Below, piece after piece: positions 42,179 through 50,655 of a stretch of DNA of 64,000 nucleotides (position 1 is the first letter of the stretch; each line of letters begins with the position of its first letter). The DNA lies in assembly GCA_025964695.1 (NCBI GenBank), contig JAOPYK010000173.1, positions 52,264 to 116,263 on the forward strand. The letters are read 5' to 3'. The notes under the pieces are model-generated. The model worked only from the letters and a program-made list of their open reading frames with translations, did no database searches and was not told where the DNA came from. This DNA comes from Streptosporangiaceae bacterium. Its GTDB lineage: Bacteria > Actinomycetota > Actinomycetes > Streptosporangiales > Streptosporangiaceae. The position numbers and the translations under genes were made by a program.

Positions 42179-42616
42179 CTACTTCCGGCGCTCCCCCATG
42201 CCACGGGGCATGCCGAGGCTCGTGGTGACCAGCCCCAGGATGAGGATCAACGCACCGACCAGCACGTTGTTCCAGATGGTCCTGGTGGTGGCGACGTTGC
42301 CGCTGATGACCCACGGGGCGATGATGGTCCACGCGCCGAGGACGGCCGGCACCCAGGCGATTCCGTGGGTGCGGCCGAACGCCGAGCTGAACCCCAGCGC
42401 CAGGGCCGCGACCGCGAGCCCGGTGATGAGGTTGTTCATCGTGATCGTGCCGCGGTTGGCGAATCCCACGATCCACGGGGAGATCGCGAGGTAGATCCCG
42501 CTGAGCAGCGTTAAGCCCTCCGCCAGCTGGGCGATCGGGCTTTCCGCAGCGATCTCGTACCGGGCGCGCATCGACACCAGGTCAGGATGCCGCTCGATGT
42601 CTGCGGGGTGGGTCAT
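42179..42616 (-). CDS. SPW-repeat membrane protein
   Basis: 145 aa from ATG 42616. It has two SPW-type repeats, each two helices with the signature ISPWIVGF (first) and IAPWVISG (second), separated by NNLITGLAVAALAL. The SPW family is a four-helix membrane protein of unknown function. An inverted repeat lies 28-48 bp upstream. Confidence 0.85.
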   Translation of the reverse strand: MTHPADIERHPDLVSMRARYEIAAESPIAQLAEGLTLLSGIYLAISPWIVGFANRGTITMNNLITGLAVAALALGFSSAFGRTHGIAWVPAVLGAWTIIAPWVISGNVATTRTIWNNVLVGALILILGLVTTSLGMPRGMGERRK

Positions 42617-42643
42617 GATCACACCACCTTCCAGGTGGACAGT

Positions 42644-42664
42644 GGACGGGACCTTCACCCGTCC
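42644..42664. promoter_or_regulatory. Inverted repeat between SPW and PPC genes
   Basis: GGACGGG-N7-CCCGTCC lies between the divergent SPW (start 42616) and PPC-domain (start 42785) genes. The GGGAC/GTCCC half-sites recall DevR (dormancy) boxes, but the spacing is longer than in the canonical box, so the regulator is not assigned. Confidence 0.4.
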
Positions 42665-42784
42665 CGGTCCTGTTTTCCCCGCCGAATGCACCGACACACT
42701 GACATGTCGGTCAAATGTCGATATGCGCCGTACGGACCCCTGCCGCTGGTGGATGACCGGCCAGGATCTGGGCACGGATGATCC

Positions 42785-43228
42785 ATGCGAGTTAAACGCC
42801 TGGCAATGGGCGAGGAACGGACGTACGCCGTCATTCTCGATCGGGGCGACGAGGCCATCGAGTCGTTGACCGACTGGGCCACCCGGGCGGAGATACGTGC
42901 GGCGCGGCTGACCGGAATCGGCGGATTCCGGCGCGTCACGCTGGGCTTCTTCGACCCGCCCCGGCGGGGCTACCTGGAGATCCCGGTCGACGAGCAGGCC
43001 GAGGTCGTGGCGCTTATGGGTGATATCGCGATGGCAGACGGCGGGCCGCAGGTGCACGCGCAGGTGGTGGTGGCCCTGTCCGACGGCATGACCCGCGGCG
43101 GGCACCTGTTACGCGCGGAGGTCTGGCCGACGCTGGAGGTGCTCGTGACGCAGTCGCCCGCCTACCTGGCCAGACGGGTCGATGCGGAGACCGGCCTCCC
43201 CTTGATCGACCTCGACGCCGACATCTGA
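42785..43228 (+). CDS. PPC/DUF296-domain protein
   Basis: 147 aa from ATG 42785. The PPC fold is shown by YAVILDRGDEAIESLTDWA, the RAARLTGIGGFRRVTLGFFD strand pair, and GGHLLRAEVWPTLEVLV near the C-terminus, which is the DUF296 signature. Plant relatives are AT-hook DNA-binding proteins; bacterial single-domain members form trimers of unknown function. Confidence 0.88.
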   Translation: MRVKRLAMGEERTYAVILDRGDEAIESLTDWATRAEIRAARLTGIGGFRRVTLGFFDPPRRGYLEIPVDEQAEVVALMGDIAMADGGPQVHAQVVVALSDGMTRGGHLLRAEVWPTLEVLVTQSPAYLARRVDAETGLPLIDLDADI

Positions 43229-43277
43229 TCCCCGGCTCCCCACCCCGGCTCTGGGCGGGACGGGCCCGCCGGTCGCG

Positions 43278-43994
43278 TCATTGCAGCACGCTCACCGCGC
43301 GGGCGATGACGAGCAGCGAGGTCAGCAGCGCCGCCACACTCTCCACCGACATCAGGCACTTCGCCCTGGCCGACAGCGGCATGGTGTCGGTGGGGCTGAA
43401 CGCGGTGGAGTTGGTGACCGACACGTAGAGGTAGTCCACCAGGGTCGGGACCCAGTCGGCCTTCTTGCTCGCTCCGTCGGCGACCTCTTCGATCGCGTCG
43501 TCGTTTTCGTCCTGGGAGAATCGGAAGTCCGCCAGCGGCAGTTCGCCCCGCGGCAGCTGGGTCCGGCTGACAGGGCCGCCCCGGTCGAGTTCCCAGAAGG
43601 CCAGGCCGAACGCGATGACGTTGGTGAGCCATACCTGCAACGCCGCCAGCAGCAAGGACTTGCCGTCTTTCGCGCTGGAGGTGACCAGGGCGTGGATGAG
43701 CATTCCCAGCGCGAACAGGTTTCCGGCCGCGATCAGGAATACCAGGCCCAGGGCCAGGGTCCGCGACGTACGCGTCTGCCGGGTCATCCGCCTGGGGTTG
43801 ATCGCCACGAGCGAGATGAGCAGCAGGAACTCCAGAGCCGGCAGGACGTACCGCGGGCCGATCAGGAGCCGCTGCGGCAACGCCAGATACAGCAGGATGG
43901 CGATGAGCGTCGCCACGGCCGCGGGAAACCTGACTTCTCCCCTGCGCTCGTGGCGCGGATGACGTGTGCGAGCTCGTTCACGGCTCGAGGTCAT
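43278..43994 (-). CDS. DUF1345-like membrane protein with ion-channel-like motif
   Basis: 238 aa from ATG 43994. It has about five membrane helices (LIAILLYLALPQ; LEFLLLISLVAI; LALGLVFLIAAGNLFALGMLI; VWLTNVIAFGLAFWEL; ALLTSLLVIARAVSVL) and the conserved YLYVSVTNSTAFSPTDTMPLSARAK before the last helix. That Thr/Ser-rich loop resembles a two-TM potassium-channel pore loop, though no GYG is present. Transport function is unproven. Confidence 0.75.
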   Translation of the reverse strand: MTSSRERARTRHPRHERRGEVRFPAAVATLIAILLYLALPQRLLIGPRYVLPALEFLLLISLVAINPRRMTRQTRTSRTLALGLVFLIAAGNLFALGMLIHALVTSSAKDGKSLLLAALQVWLTNVIAFGLAFWELDRGGPVSRTQLPRGELPLADFRFSQDENDDAIEEVADGASKKADWVPTLVDYLYVSVTNSTAFSPTDTMPLSARAKCLMSVESVAALLTSLLVIARAVSVLQ

Positions 43995-44216
43995 CGGACT
44001 TCTCGTCGACAGGTCCACCTGACTCCTCGTCGAAACCTGGACGGGAGGGCCCCGTCGCCATCCGCGTATGCCCACGCCAACGCGCCTTGAACATGGATAG
44101 AACGCCGTAAGCAGGGTATGAGCGGACCCCATGTCCGGCGGCGGGCCCGCCGGCGCCCCCTGCCCTCCTGCCCACGACCGACCCGCACGCACCCTCACCC
44201 CTGAACGGGAGAACCC

Positions 44217-44594
44217 ATGGACTTCGCCGTCGATCATCGTCTCACCGGAAAACTCACCATCGTCACCGTGAGCGGCGAACTGGACGTGTTCACCAGCCCG
44301 AGACTGCGAGAGACCCTCCTGGACGTCGTCGAGGACGGGGCACTGCACCTCATCGTGGATCTCAGCGGCGTGGAGTTCCTCGACTCGACCGGCCTCGGCG
44401 TCCTGGTCGGCATCCACCACCGCCTCCAGGCCCACGACGGCACCATGAGCTTCGTCGGCGCCAGCGAACGCCTGCGCCGCGTCTTCCATATCACCCGGCT
44501 CGACAAACTCTTCACGATTCACCCGACCCTGGACGACGCACTGCGGCACGCCGCCGGCGACTCCGTGGAGCCACCCGCGTCGGCCGGCACCTGA
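44217..44594 (+). CDS. STAS-domain anti-sigma-factor antagonist
   Basis: 125 aa from ATG 44217 with GGGAGAA upstream. It is a single STAS domain with the phosphorylation motif LDSTGLGVLVG (Ser57), as in RsbV/BldG/SpoIIAA. When unphosphorylated it would bind an anti-sigma kinase and free a sigma factor. No anti-sigma gene is adjacent, so the partner is elsewhere; filamentous actinomycetes have many. Confidence 0.92.
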   Translation: MDFAVDHRLTGKLTIVTVSGELDVFTSPRLRETLLDVVEDGALHLIVDLSGVEFLDSTGLGVLVGIHHRLQAHDGTMSFVGASERLRRVFHITRLDKLFTIHPTLDDALRHAAGDSVEPPASAGT

Positions 44595-44667
44595 CGGCCA
44601 GGCCGGCGGCGGCCTCAGCGGTGGGGCCGGCCCGGCCGGGCATGAAATCGGCTCAGCGGGGAGAACA

Positions 44668-46128
44668 GTGCTCATGAGCACAGTTGAAACGGACATCCCC
44701 GCCCGGCTGGACCGGCTGCCCTGGGCACGATGGCACTGGCTGATAGTGGCGGGGCTCGGCACCGTCTGGATCCTCGACGGCCTCGAGGTCAACGTCGTCG
44801 GTGTGATCGGGCCCAGATTGACGGACAAGTCCGGTGGCCTGGGGCTGACCGACTCGCAGGTGGGACTGGCCGCCTCGATCTACGTGACCGGAGCCTGCCT
44901 CGGCGCGCTGCTGTTCGGCTATCTCACGGACCGGTTCGGCCGCAAAAGGCTCTTCCTGGTCACTCTGGCGCTCTATCTGACGGCCACCGTGGCGACCGCG
45001 TTCTCGATGAACCCGCTGTGGTTCTACGCCTGCCGATTCCTCACCGGTGCCGGCATCGGCGGTGAGTACGCCGCGGTCAACTCCGCCATCGACGAGCTCA
45101 TTCCGGCCCGGGTACGCGGCCGCGTCGACATCTTCATCAATGGCTCCTTCTGGATCGGCACCGTGTTCGCCGCGGCTCTCTCGCTGCCGATCCTCAATTC
45201 CGCCCTGCTCCCGGCCGATCTCGGCTGGCGCGCCATGTTCGCGCTCGGTGCCGTACTCGGCCTCGGCGTGCTGTTCGTCCGGCGGGCCGTTCCGGAGAGC
45301 CCGCGCTGGCTGTTCATCCACGGCCGGCAGGACGCGGCCGAGGACATCGTCAAGAGCATCGAGCGTGAGGTGGAAAAGGAGACCGGCGAGAGCCTGGAGA
45401 CCCCCGAGGGCAGGATCACGATCCATCAGCGTCACACCATCGGCTTCGAGACCATCGTCAAGACGATGTTCCGTGACCATCCCCACCGGTCGCTGCTCGG
45501 CCTGGCGCTCTTCGTCGGCCAGGCCTTCCTCTACAACGCGGTCTACTTCACCTACGCTCTCGTGCTCGCGAAGTTCTTCAAGGTCCCCGACGGCCGGGTC
45601 GGCCTCTACCTCATCCCCATCGGGCTGGGGAACTTCGTCGGCGCTCTCGTCCTCGGCCGGCTCTTCGACTCCATCGGCCGCCGGACCATGATCGCGGGGA
45701 CGTACATCATCTCCGGGGTACTGCTGATCGGCACCGGTGTCCTCTTCCGGCACGGGTCACTGTCGGCGGGCACCCTGACGGCCTGCTGGTGCGTGGTGTT
45801 CTTCTTCGCGTCCGCGGGCGCGAGCTCGGCCTATCTGACGGTCAGTGAGATCTTCCCGATGGAGACACGGGCCATGGCGATCGCGTTCTTCTACGCGGTC
45901 GGCACGGGACTCGGCGGCATCATCGGGCCCACGCTGTTCGGCCGGCTGGTGGACACCGGCAAGGTCTCCGTGGTGACCAACGGCTACTTCCTGGGCGCCG
46001 GGCTGATGATCGCGGCCGGCCTCGTCGAAGTGTTCATCGGGGTGGAGGCGGCGGGACGCTCCCTGGAGGACATCGCCCCGCCCCTGTCCTCCCGGCAGGA
46101 GTACGCCCACGCCGGCGGAACGGGCTGA
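44668..46128 (+). CDS. MFS transporter (sugar-porter/AAHS-like)
   Basis: 486 aa from GTG 44668 (GGGGAG four bases upstream; ATG 44674 alternative). It has twelve helices; DRFGRKRL (motif A, about 90), PESPRWLFIHGR after helix 6 and a long central loop (residues about 215-265) are typical of the sugar-porter and aromatic-acid/H+ symporter branches. Substrate undetermined. Its 3' end overlaps the convergent gene at 46034 by 95 bp. Confidence 0.88.
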   Translation: MLMSTVETDIPARLDRLPWARWHWLIVAGLGTVWILDGLEVNVVGVIGPRLTDKSGGLGLTDSQVGLAASIYVTGACLGALLFGYLTDRFGRKRLFLVTLALYLTATVATAFSMNPLWFYACRFLTGAGIGGEYAAVNSAIDELIPARVRGRVDIFINGSFWIGTVFAAALSLPILNSALLPADLGWRAMFALGAVLGLGVLFVRRAVPESPRWLFIHGRQDAAEDIVKSIEREVEKETGESLETPEGRITIHQRHTIGFETIVKTMFRDHPHRSLLGLALFVGQAFLYNAVYFTYALVLAKFFKVPDGRVGLYLIPIGLGNFVGALVLGRLFDSIGRRTMIAGTYIISGVLLIGTGVLFRHGSLSAGTLTACWCVVFFFASAGASSAYLTVSEIFPMETRAMAIAFFYAVGTGLGGIIGPTLFGRLVDTGKVSVVTNGYFLGAGLMIAAGLVEVFIGVEAAGRSLEDIAPPLSSRQEYAHAGGTG

Positions 46129-46477
46129 GGCGGGAAGCGGGCGCCGGAACGCAGCTGAGCGCGAAGCCGGCCGCGGCGACACCGTCGACCAGGCCCGGCC
46201 TGCGCCAGCGCGGAAGGAACGCCGCGGCGCCCGCACAGGTCGCCGCGTGCAGCAGATCAACGGCGGCGCCGACTCCCAGCACGGCGGGCGTCGGCCTGGC
46301 CGTCGTGATCGCGGCCTGCGCGAGGTGCCGGGTCCCGAGCACCCGCAGCACCCACCGGTCCCGGGTCGTGGCGGGGCGGCCGGCCACCGTGGTGAACACC
46401 GTGCCCGGGACAGCGACCAGCAGGCCGCCCCAGCCTGTGCGCGCCGCCGTGACGAACGTCAGAGGTGACCCGCTCAT
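46034..46477 (-). CDS. Hypothetical membrane protein, overlapping the MFS gene end
   Basis: 147 aa from ATG 46477. It has hydrophobic segments (WGGLLVAVPGTVFTTVAG; VLGVGAAVDLLHAATCAGAAAF; LVDGVAAAGFALSCV) around RDRWVLRVLGTRHLAQAAI, a pattern seen in short actinomycete membrane proteins. The last 45 residues are Pro/Arg-rich and lie over the MFS gene on the opposite strand. Either this is a true convergent overlap or an ancestral stop was lost. Family not recognised. Confidence 0.55.
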   Translation of the reverse strand: MSGSPLTFVTAARTGWGGLLVAVPGTVFTTVAGRPATTRDRWVLRVLGTRHLAQAAITTARPTPAVLGVGAAVDLLHAATCAGAAAFLPRWRRPGLVDGVAAAGFALSCVPAPASRLSPFRRRGRTPAGRTGAGRCPPGSVPPPPPR

Positions 46478-46709
46478 CGCCGCAGCAGCCGCAGCGCGGC
46501 GAGGGCCGCCAGCGCGGTCCCCGCGGCCGCGACGAGCCCGCGGTGCTGGGTTCTCTGCGTTCAGGAACGTCACCCCTGAGACCTGGATCTGAGAACTGGA
46601 TCGCTGTTGCTCCAGGGCGCCTACCCGCCCTCGCCGCCTTCATCCTCGCGACGGGGCGCGATGGGCGGCGGCGGAGGGCCGGCCGCCGACTCTGCGGGCC
46701 CCGACCCGG

Positions 46710-46994
46710 TCAGACCACCGGCATCGCGTTGCGCGAGCGCTCCCTCATCTCGCTGAACTCCTCGTGCTGGCCGCGCGGCCCCCACTGCTCCTCCAGGCGC
46801 ATGGCCGTGCCCAGTGCGAAGAACGCGGGCGCCCACTCCCCCACGAAGATGCCCCACCGGTCGGCGCGGTCCGTGCCCGCCGCCTCCATCCGCTGGGAAA
46901 GAGTCCACGACGCGACCGACATGGCGATCGATCCGAAACCCATGACGTAGAGCACATCAGACGAAATGCCCATCTTGCGGATCATGCCGAGCAT
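46710..46994 (-). CDS. Small hypothetical membrane-associated protein (94 aa)
   Basis: ATG 46994, preceded by GGGGG. The sequence MLGMIRKMGISSDVLYVMGFGSIAMSVASW...FVGEWAPAFFALGTAMRLEEQ has two hydrophobic segments and an amphipathic C-terminus. Such short proteins are widespread in actinomycetes without assigned function. The gap 46478-46709 upstream of the previous gene holds only a short frame resembling a DUF3618-type membrane tail (HRGLVAAAGTALAALAALRL) with no start. Confidence 0.6.
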   Translation of the reverse strand: MLGMIRKMGISSDVLYVMGFGSIAMSVASWTLSQRMEAAGTDRADRWGIFVGEWAPAFFALGTAMRLEEQWGPRGQHEEFSEMRERSRNAMPVV

Positions 46995-47088
46995 GGCAAC
47001 CCCCGTTGTTCGTGACTGACGTGGCCTTGTAGGCGGTACCCGGGAGATCCTTTGGCTAAGTCAAGAGATCAGCCAAGACTGTCGCCCG

Positions 47089-47811
47089 TCAGCAGGGGCC
47101 GGCCACCGCGCCGTGTTCGAGCCGGGCGAGGAAATGCCCGAAGCCACCCGGCGCCCGGGTGTCGCGGCGCGCCGAGGTCACCACGGTCACGTCGGTGGTG
47201 CGCAGCACCCGCCTGCCGGCCGACTCCAGCGCCTGGACCAGGGCGTGGTCCTCGGCGGTCCGCAGCGCGTCGAACCCGCCCGCCGCGAGATAGGCGGCCG
47301 CGGTGACGCCGAGGTTCGCGCCGTGCACATGGGGGTGCCACCCCGCCACGTCCGGCAGCCGCGCGCCGGTGGTGTACCACTCGGCGAATGCGGCCTGGAC
47401 CTGCGGGGAGTACCCGGTCCAGTCGGTCACCTTCACCGTGCCGACGACGGCCTCCCAGCCTCGTGCCGCGTGCCTGAGCTGGCGGCTGAGCCAGCATGGC
47501 GGGACGAGGGTGTCGGCGTCGGTGGTGGCCACCCAGACGGCGGCGGGATCGAGGTCGCCGGTGTGCCGCAGCAGCTCTCGCACGCCCGCCAGGCGCGCCT
47601 GTCCGACGTTGCCGACGGTTACCTCCACGACGGCGGCGCCCGCCTGCGCGGCGAGCGACGCCGTACGGTCGCGGCACGAGTCGGCGACCACGATCATGTG
47701 CACCGCGACGCCGGGAGTCATCCGACCGGCCAAATCCACCGTGGCCAGGCAGGAGGGCAGGAGGTCCTCTTCGTCGTGGGCGGGCACCACGACTCCGGCG
47801 ACTCGGATCAC
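47089..47811 (-). CDS. GT2-family glycosyltransferase
   Basis: 240 aa from GTG 47811, sharing GTGA with the methyltransferase stop. The GT-A fold is shown by VVVPAHDEEDLLPSCL at the start, the DxD motif TTDADTLVPP (about 96-105), GANLGVTAAAYLAAGGF and the catalytic-base region RTAEDHALVQAL. There are no membrane helices, so it is soluble or peripherally bound. It is the last gene of the four-gene operon 50181-47089 and would attach a sugar to the product made by its neighbours. Confidence 0.88.
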   Translation of the reverse strand: MIRVAGVVVPAHDEEDLLPSCLATVDLAGRMTPGVAVHMIVVADSCRDRTASLAAQAGAAVVEVTVGNVGQARLAGVRELLRHTGDLDPAAVWVATTDADTLVPPCWLSRQLRHAARGWEAVVGTVKVTDWTGYSPQVQAAFAEWYTTGARLPDVAGWHPHVHGANLGVTAAAYLAAGGFDALRTAEDHALVQALESAGRRVLRTTDVTVVTSARRDTRAPGGFGHFLARLEHGAVAGPC

Positions 47812-48434
47812 AAAAGGCCTTCGGTCTCGGCCACCGAGGCTGCGATTGAACCGCGCAGATAGACCTCGGCGATGAAGTCCGGTTCACGGTGATCGACGAG
47901 GCGGGTCAGCCCGGCACGGCCGCCGAGGGCGTCGTGCACCTCTTCGCCGCCGCACGGGTATTCGGCGACGGGATGCCTCCAGTGCACGGCGAGCAGGGTG
48001 CCGCCCGGGCGAAGTGCCGAGATCGTGAGCTCGAGCATCCGGTCCAGGTCCGTGCCGCCGAAGTAGTAGAGCACCTCGGACAGCACGATGAGGTCGAATC
48101 CGCCGGCCTGCCGCGGCCAGTCCCCGGGCATCGTCCGCCGTTCCACTCGCACGTGCGGGTGACAGGCGGTGCGCTCGGCGGCCGCCGCGACGGCGACCGG
48201 AGACAGGTCGCAGGCCAGCAGCCGGTCACAACGCGGGGCGAGCTCAGCGGTGAACACCCCGATGGAGCAGCCGGCCTCGAAGGCGTTCTGGTAGCGGCGG
48301 GAGGGCAGCAGCGCGGCACTGATGGCGTACTTGCGCTGTTCGTACCAGCGGGAGCTGAATCCCCATGGGTCCGGCGAGGCCGAGTACATCCGCTCGAAGT
48401 ACTCCGCGCCGAGGGTCGGTGTCCCTGCCGTCAT
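47808..48434 (-). CDS. NodS-like SAM-dependent N-methyltransferase
   Basis: 208 aa from ATG 48434, overlapping the PIG-L stop by ATGA. EYFERMYSASPDPWGFSSRWYEQRKY is the NodS-type N-terminus. SAM motif I is FEAGCSIGVFTAELAP (about 53-68), followed by FDLIVLSEVLYYF and LRPGGTLLAVHW. NodS methylates the amino group of a deacetylated chitooligosaccharide in rhizobia. Here it follows a PIG-L deacetylase, which would supply a free amine, so N-methylation of an amino sugar is a reasonable inference. Confidence 0.85.
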   Translation of the reverse strand: MTAGTPTLGAEYFERMYSASPDPWGFSSRWYEQRKYAISAALLPSRRYQNAFEAGCSIGVFTAELAPRCDRLLACDLSPVAVAAAAERTACHPHVRVERRTMPGDWPRQAGGFDLIVLSEVLYYFGGTDLDRMLELTISALRPGGTLLAVHWRHPVAEYPCGGEEVHDALGGRAGLTRLVDHREPDFIAEVYLRGSIAASVAETEGLL

Positions 48435-49204
48435 CGGAAGATCACCTCTTGTTCCCGGGTGAAGTGGGCGACGATGCCGGGTGGGAGCACGGCGTCCAGG
48501 CCGGCGTCCCGGGGCTCCAGCTGGCTGGCGAAACATTCGATGGCCGCGCGCTTGCGGGCCAGGGTCCGCGGCGGCAGGGGGATCCGCCGGGCGCGGCCCC
48601 AAGGGAGCCGCGGGTCGGCCGGGCGGGCCCAGTGCCAGGTCCAGATCGGATAGAAGTACGGCTGAAGTCCCGCCGCGACGGCGGCCCGGCCGGTGGCCTC
48701 GTGATCGGCGTGCACGTCGCGCTCCCACGGGGCGAGGCACACCTCGAACCCGGCGGCCGCCTCTTTCAGCGCCGCGCCGAGTTCGCCCTCACGGGCTGCC
48801 AGCCCCGTGTCGCGCATCCGCAGCCGTACGATCTCGGTGGCGTGCGCCCCGAGGGCGTCCAGCGCGGACTCGGTCTCACTCACCCGCCGCGCCGTCAGTG
48901 CGGTGACGTCGGCGATGCCCGGGTGGGACGCCTCCCCGTCGGTGACGGCGACCAGGCGAAGCCGTACGCCCTCGGCCGCCAGCAGCGACATCAGCCCGCC
49001 CACGCCGAGGACCTCGTCGTCGGGATGAGCGGCGATCACCACCGCGCTCCGCCAGCCGCCGTGGTCGAGCGGAGGAAGCATGCCGAGCCCAGGCCAGGCA
49101 CGCCACTCGGCCTCCTCGGTCCCCGGTGCGTCAATGGGGTTGGGGACGACGGGGTTGGGGACGACGGGGTTGGGGACGATCCGGCCCGCCTGTTCCGCGC
49201 TCAC
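48431..49204 (-). CDS. PIG-L/LmbE-family deacetylase
   Basis: 257 aa from GTG 49204, sharing GTGA with the acyl-CoA dehydrogenase stop. The zinc motif AHPDDE (59-64) and the distal HADHEATG give the His-Asp-Asp/His ligand set of the family (MshB, PIG-L), which removes N-acetyl groups from GlcNAc-type sugars. The N-terminal 25 residues contain three VPNP(V/I) units from a 15-bp repeat. It probably deacetylates an amino-sugar intermediate for the next enzyme. Confidence 0.9.
   Translation of the reverse strand: MSAEQAGRIVPNPVVPNPVVPNPIDAPGTEEAEWRAWPGLGMLPPLDHGGWRSAVVIAAHPDDEVLGVGGLMSLLAAEGVRLRLVAVTDGEASHPGIADVTALTARRVSETESALDALGAHATEIVRLRMRDTGLAAREGELGAALKEAAAGFEVCLAPWERDVHADHEATGRAAVAAGLQPYFYPIWTWHWARPADPRLPWGRARRIPLPPRTLARKRAAIECFASQLEPRDAGLDAVLPPGIVAHFTREQEVIFR
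49136..49180. repeat. Three tandem 15-bp repeats in the PIG-L gene
   Basis: Three copies of a 15-bp unit (GGGGTTGGGGACGAC) at 49136, 49151 and 49166, encoding PVVPN-like pentapeptides at the N-terminus of the deacetylase. In-frame expansion of a flexible linker is likely. Confidence 0.85.
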
Positions 49205-50181
49205 CAGCCTGCCCCCTTCGCCGCGACCAGCGACCCCAGCGCGGCGAGATCCCGCTCGGCGTGATGCTGCCGCAGGTAGACCGTCAGGTCGGCGACCCTG
49301 CGCCCGTGCGCGAGGTCGTGGGCGAGCGGCCCAGCGCCCAGCGCCCTGCCCACCCGGCCCATGACCTCGGTGGCCACGGCCTCCACCAGGGCCCGCACAC
49401 GCAGCGAGCGCAGCCTCCCGCTGTTCTTGCGATCACAGGGGTCGGCGTCGATCTCGTCGGCCGACTCGTCCAGGGCGGCCCGGGCGGCCCGTAGCGCCAC
49501 GTCGACCGCACCCAGGTGGGCCAGGGCGTGCGGCCCGAGGTCCCGCTCACCGGCGGCGGTGAGCAACGTCTGCGCCACTCCCCTGGCCCCGCCGTACCAG
49601 CAGGCGGCGACACCCACTCCGCCATGGTGGAAACCGGGTCGTTCCACGTAGCCGCCCGGCGGCCCGATCGATTCGGCCGGGACATCGTCGAAGCGGACGT
49701 CGAGTGTGTCGCTGGCCGCCATGCCGGTCGCCGGCCAGCTGCCCGCCACCGGGTCCAGGCCTTCGACGGGGACGGCGAACATGCGGGGCCCGTCCGGCGC
49801 CTCGGCGGTCACCAGGGCATCGGTGCACACTCGTGCCCCCGAGCAGTACTGCTTGGTCCCCCGCAGCCGCCACCCGTCGCCCTCCTGAACCGCCGTCAGA
49901 CAGGGACCAGGGGGCTGCGCCGCCCACACGCCCCACCGGCTGCCCGGGGAGGGGCCGCGCCCGGCGAGTTCGGAGAGGATCGCGACGGCGTCGGCGTGCC
50001 CCTCGCACAGCCGCACCAGCGACAGATCCTGCTGCGCCAGCGCGGCCAACGCCTCCCAACGCTGCCTGGTCCGCCCCGCACCGGGCAGCGGGAGATCCAG
50101 CCGCCCCGACTCGACCGCGCCGACGAAATCCCGCTCGACTTCGCCGCGCCACCTGGGCGTATTCCGTCGCTCCCCGCTCAT
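49201..50181 (-). CDS. Acyl-CoA dehydrogenase-like protein
   Basis: 326 aa from ATG 50181 (TTG 50202 possible). It has the middle beta-domain segment WRLRGTKQYCSGARVCTDALVTA and LDVRFDDVPAESIGPPGGY of the acyl-CoA dehydrogenase fold, then a helical C-terminal domain. At 326 residues it is shorter than typical members (about 380), and the usual catalytic Glu region is not obvious, so activity may differ. It is first in the operon with PIG-L, NodS-like and GT2 genes, an odd partner for sugar enzymes. Confidence 0.78.
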   Translation of the reverse strand: MSGERRNTPRWRGEVERDFVGAVESGRLDLPLPGAGRTRQRWEALAALAQQDLSLVRLCEGHADAVAILSELAGRGPSPGSRWGVWAAQPPGPCLTAVQEGDGWRLRGTKQYCSGARVCTDALVTAEAPDGPRMFAVPVEGLDPVAGSWPATGMAASDTLDVRFDDVPAESIGPPGGYVERPGFHHGGVGVAACWYGGARGVAQTLLTAAGERDLGPHALAHLGAVDVALRAARAALDESADEIDADPCDRKNSGRLRSLRVRALVEAVATEVMGRVGRALGAGPLAHDLAHGRRVADLTVYLRQHHAERDLAALGSLVAAKGAGW

Positions 50182-50655
50182 AGGCCGTGCATTACCCAGC
50201 AAGACCCGCTCCTACCATCCCCCTTCGGACGGTCCCGTCAGAACACGGCGAAGGCGTACCTATCCAGCAGACCGTCGTCTCCGCGGAGCACGGCGCGCGG
50301 GAGATCCTCCAGCCAGGCACGCAGGTCGGCGTCCTGCTCGGGGCCTGAACTCACGCTTTGAGTCGGGCATAGACCAAGCACGACGAATTCGACCGCCCGC
50401 GCGGATCGCGGTCGAGCTTCACCCCGTACCGATTCCCGCGCCACCCCCCGATCCCGCGCCACCTCCCGATCCGTCTCCCCGCTCTCCCTTACGACTGGAA
50501 CGTCTCGACCGGCCGGCGGGCGGCGTCGAGGAGGACGGTGACCGCGGGATGTCAGGACGGCCGGGCAGGGGCATGCGGGCTACGACGTCCGCAAGTCGGC
50601 GCGGGGTCACGGCCGGCGCGATGGCGGTGGCGCCACCGCAGCGGCCGACGGCCCG
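50182..50655. other. Intergenic region upstream of the four-gene operon
   Basis: No firm gene. A minus-strand frame 50238-50462 (74 aa, ending DADLRAWLEDLPRAVLRGDDGLLDRYAFAVF) has protein-like composition, but its GTG start sits directly on the only purine-rich site, and I recognise no family. 50434-50469 is a tandem 18-bp duplication. The operon promoter should lie near 50185-50240. Confidence 0.4.

Noticed and set aside
49284..49685. Minus-strand frame inside the acyl-CoA dehydrogenase gene
   Set aside because: It is an out-of-frame Arg/Pro/Ser/Trp-rich shadow; the real gene frame has the dehydrogenase motifs.
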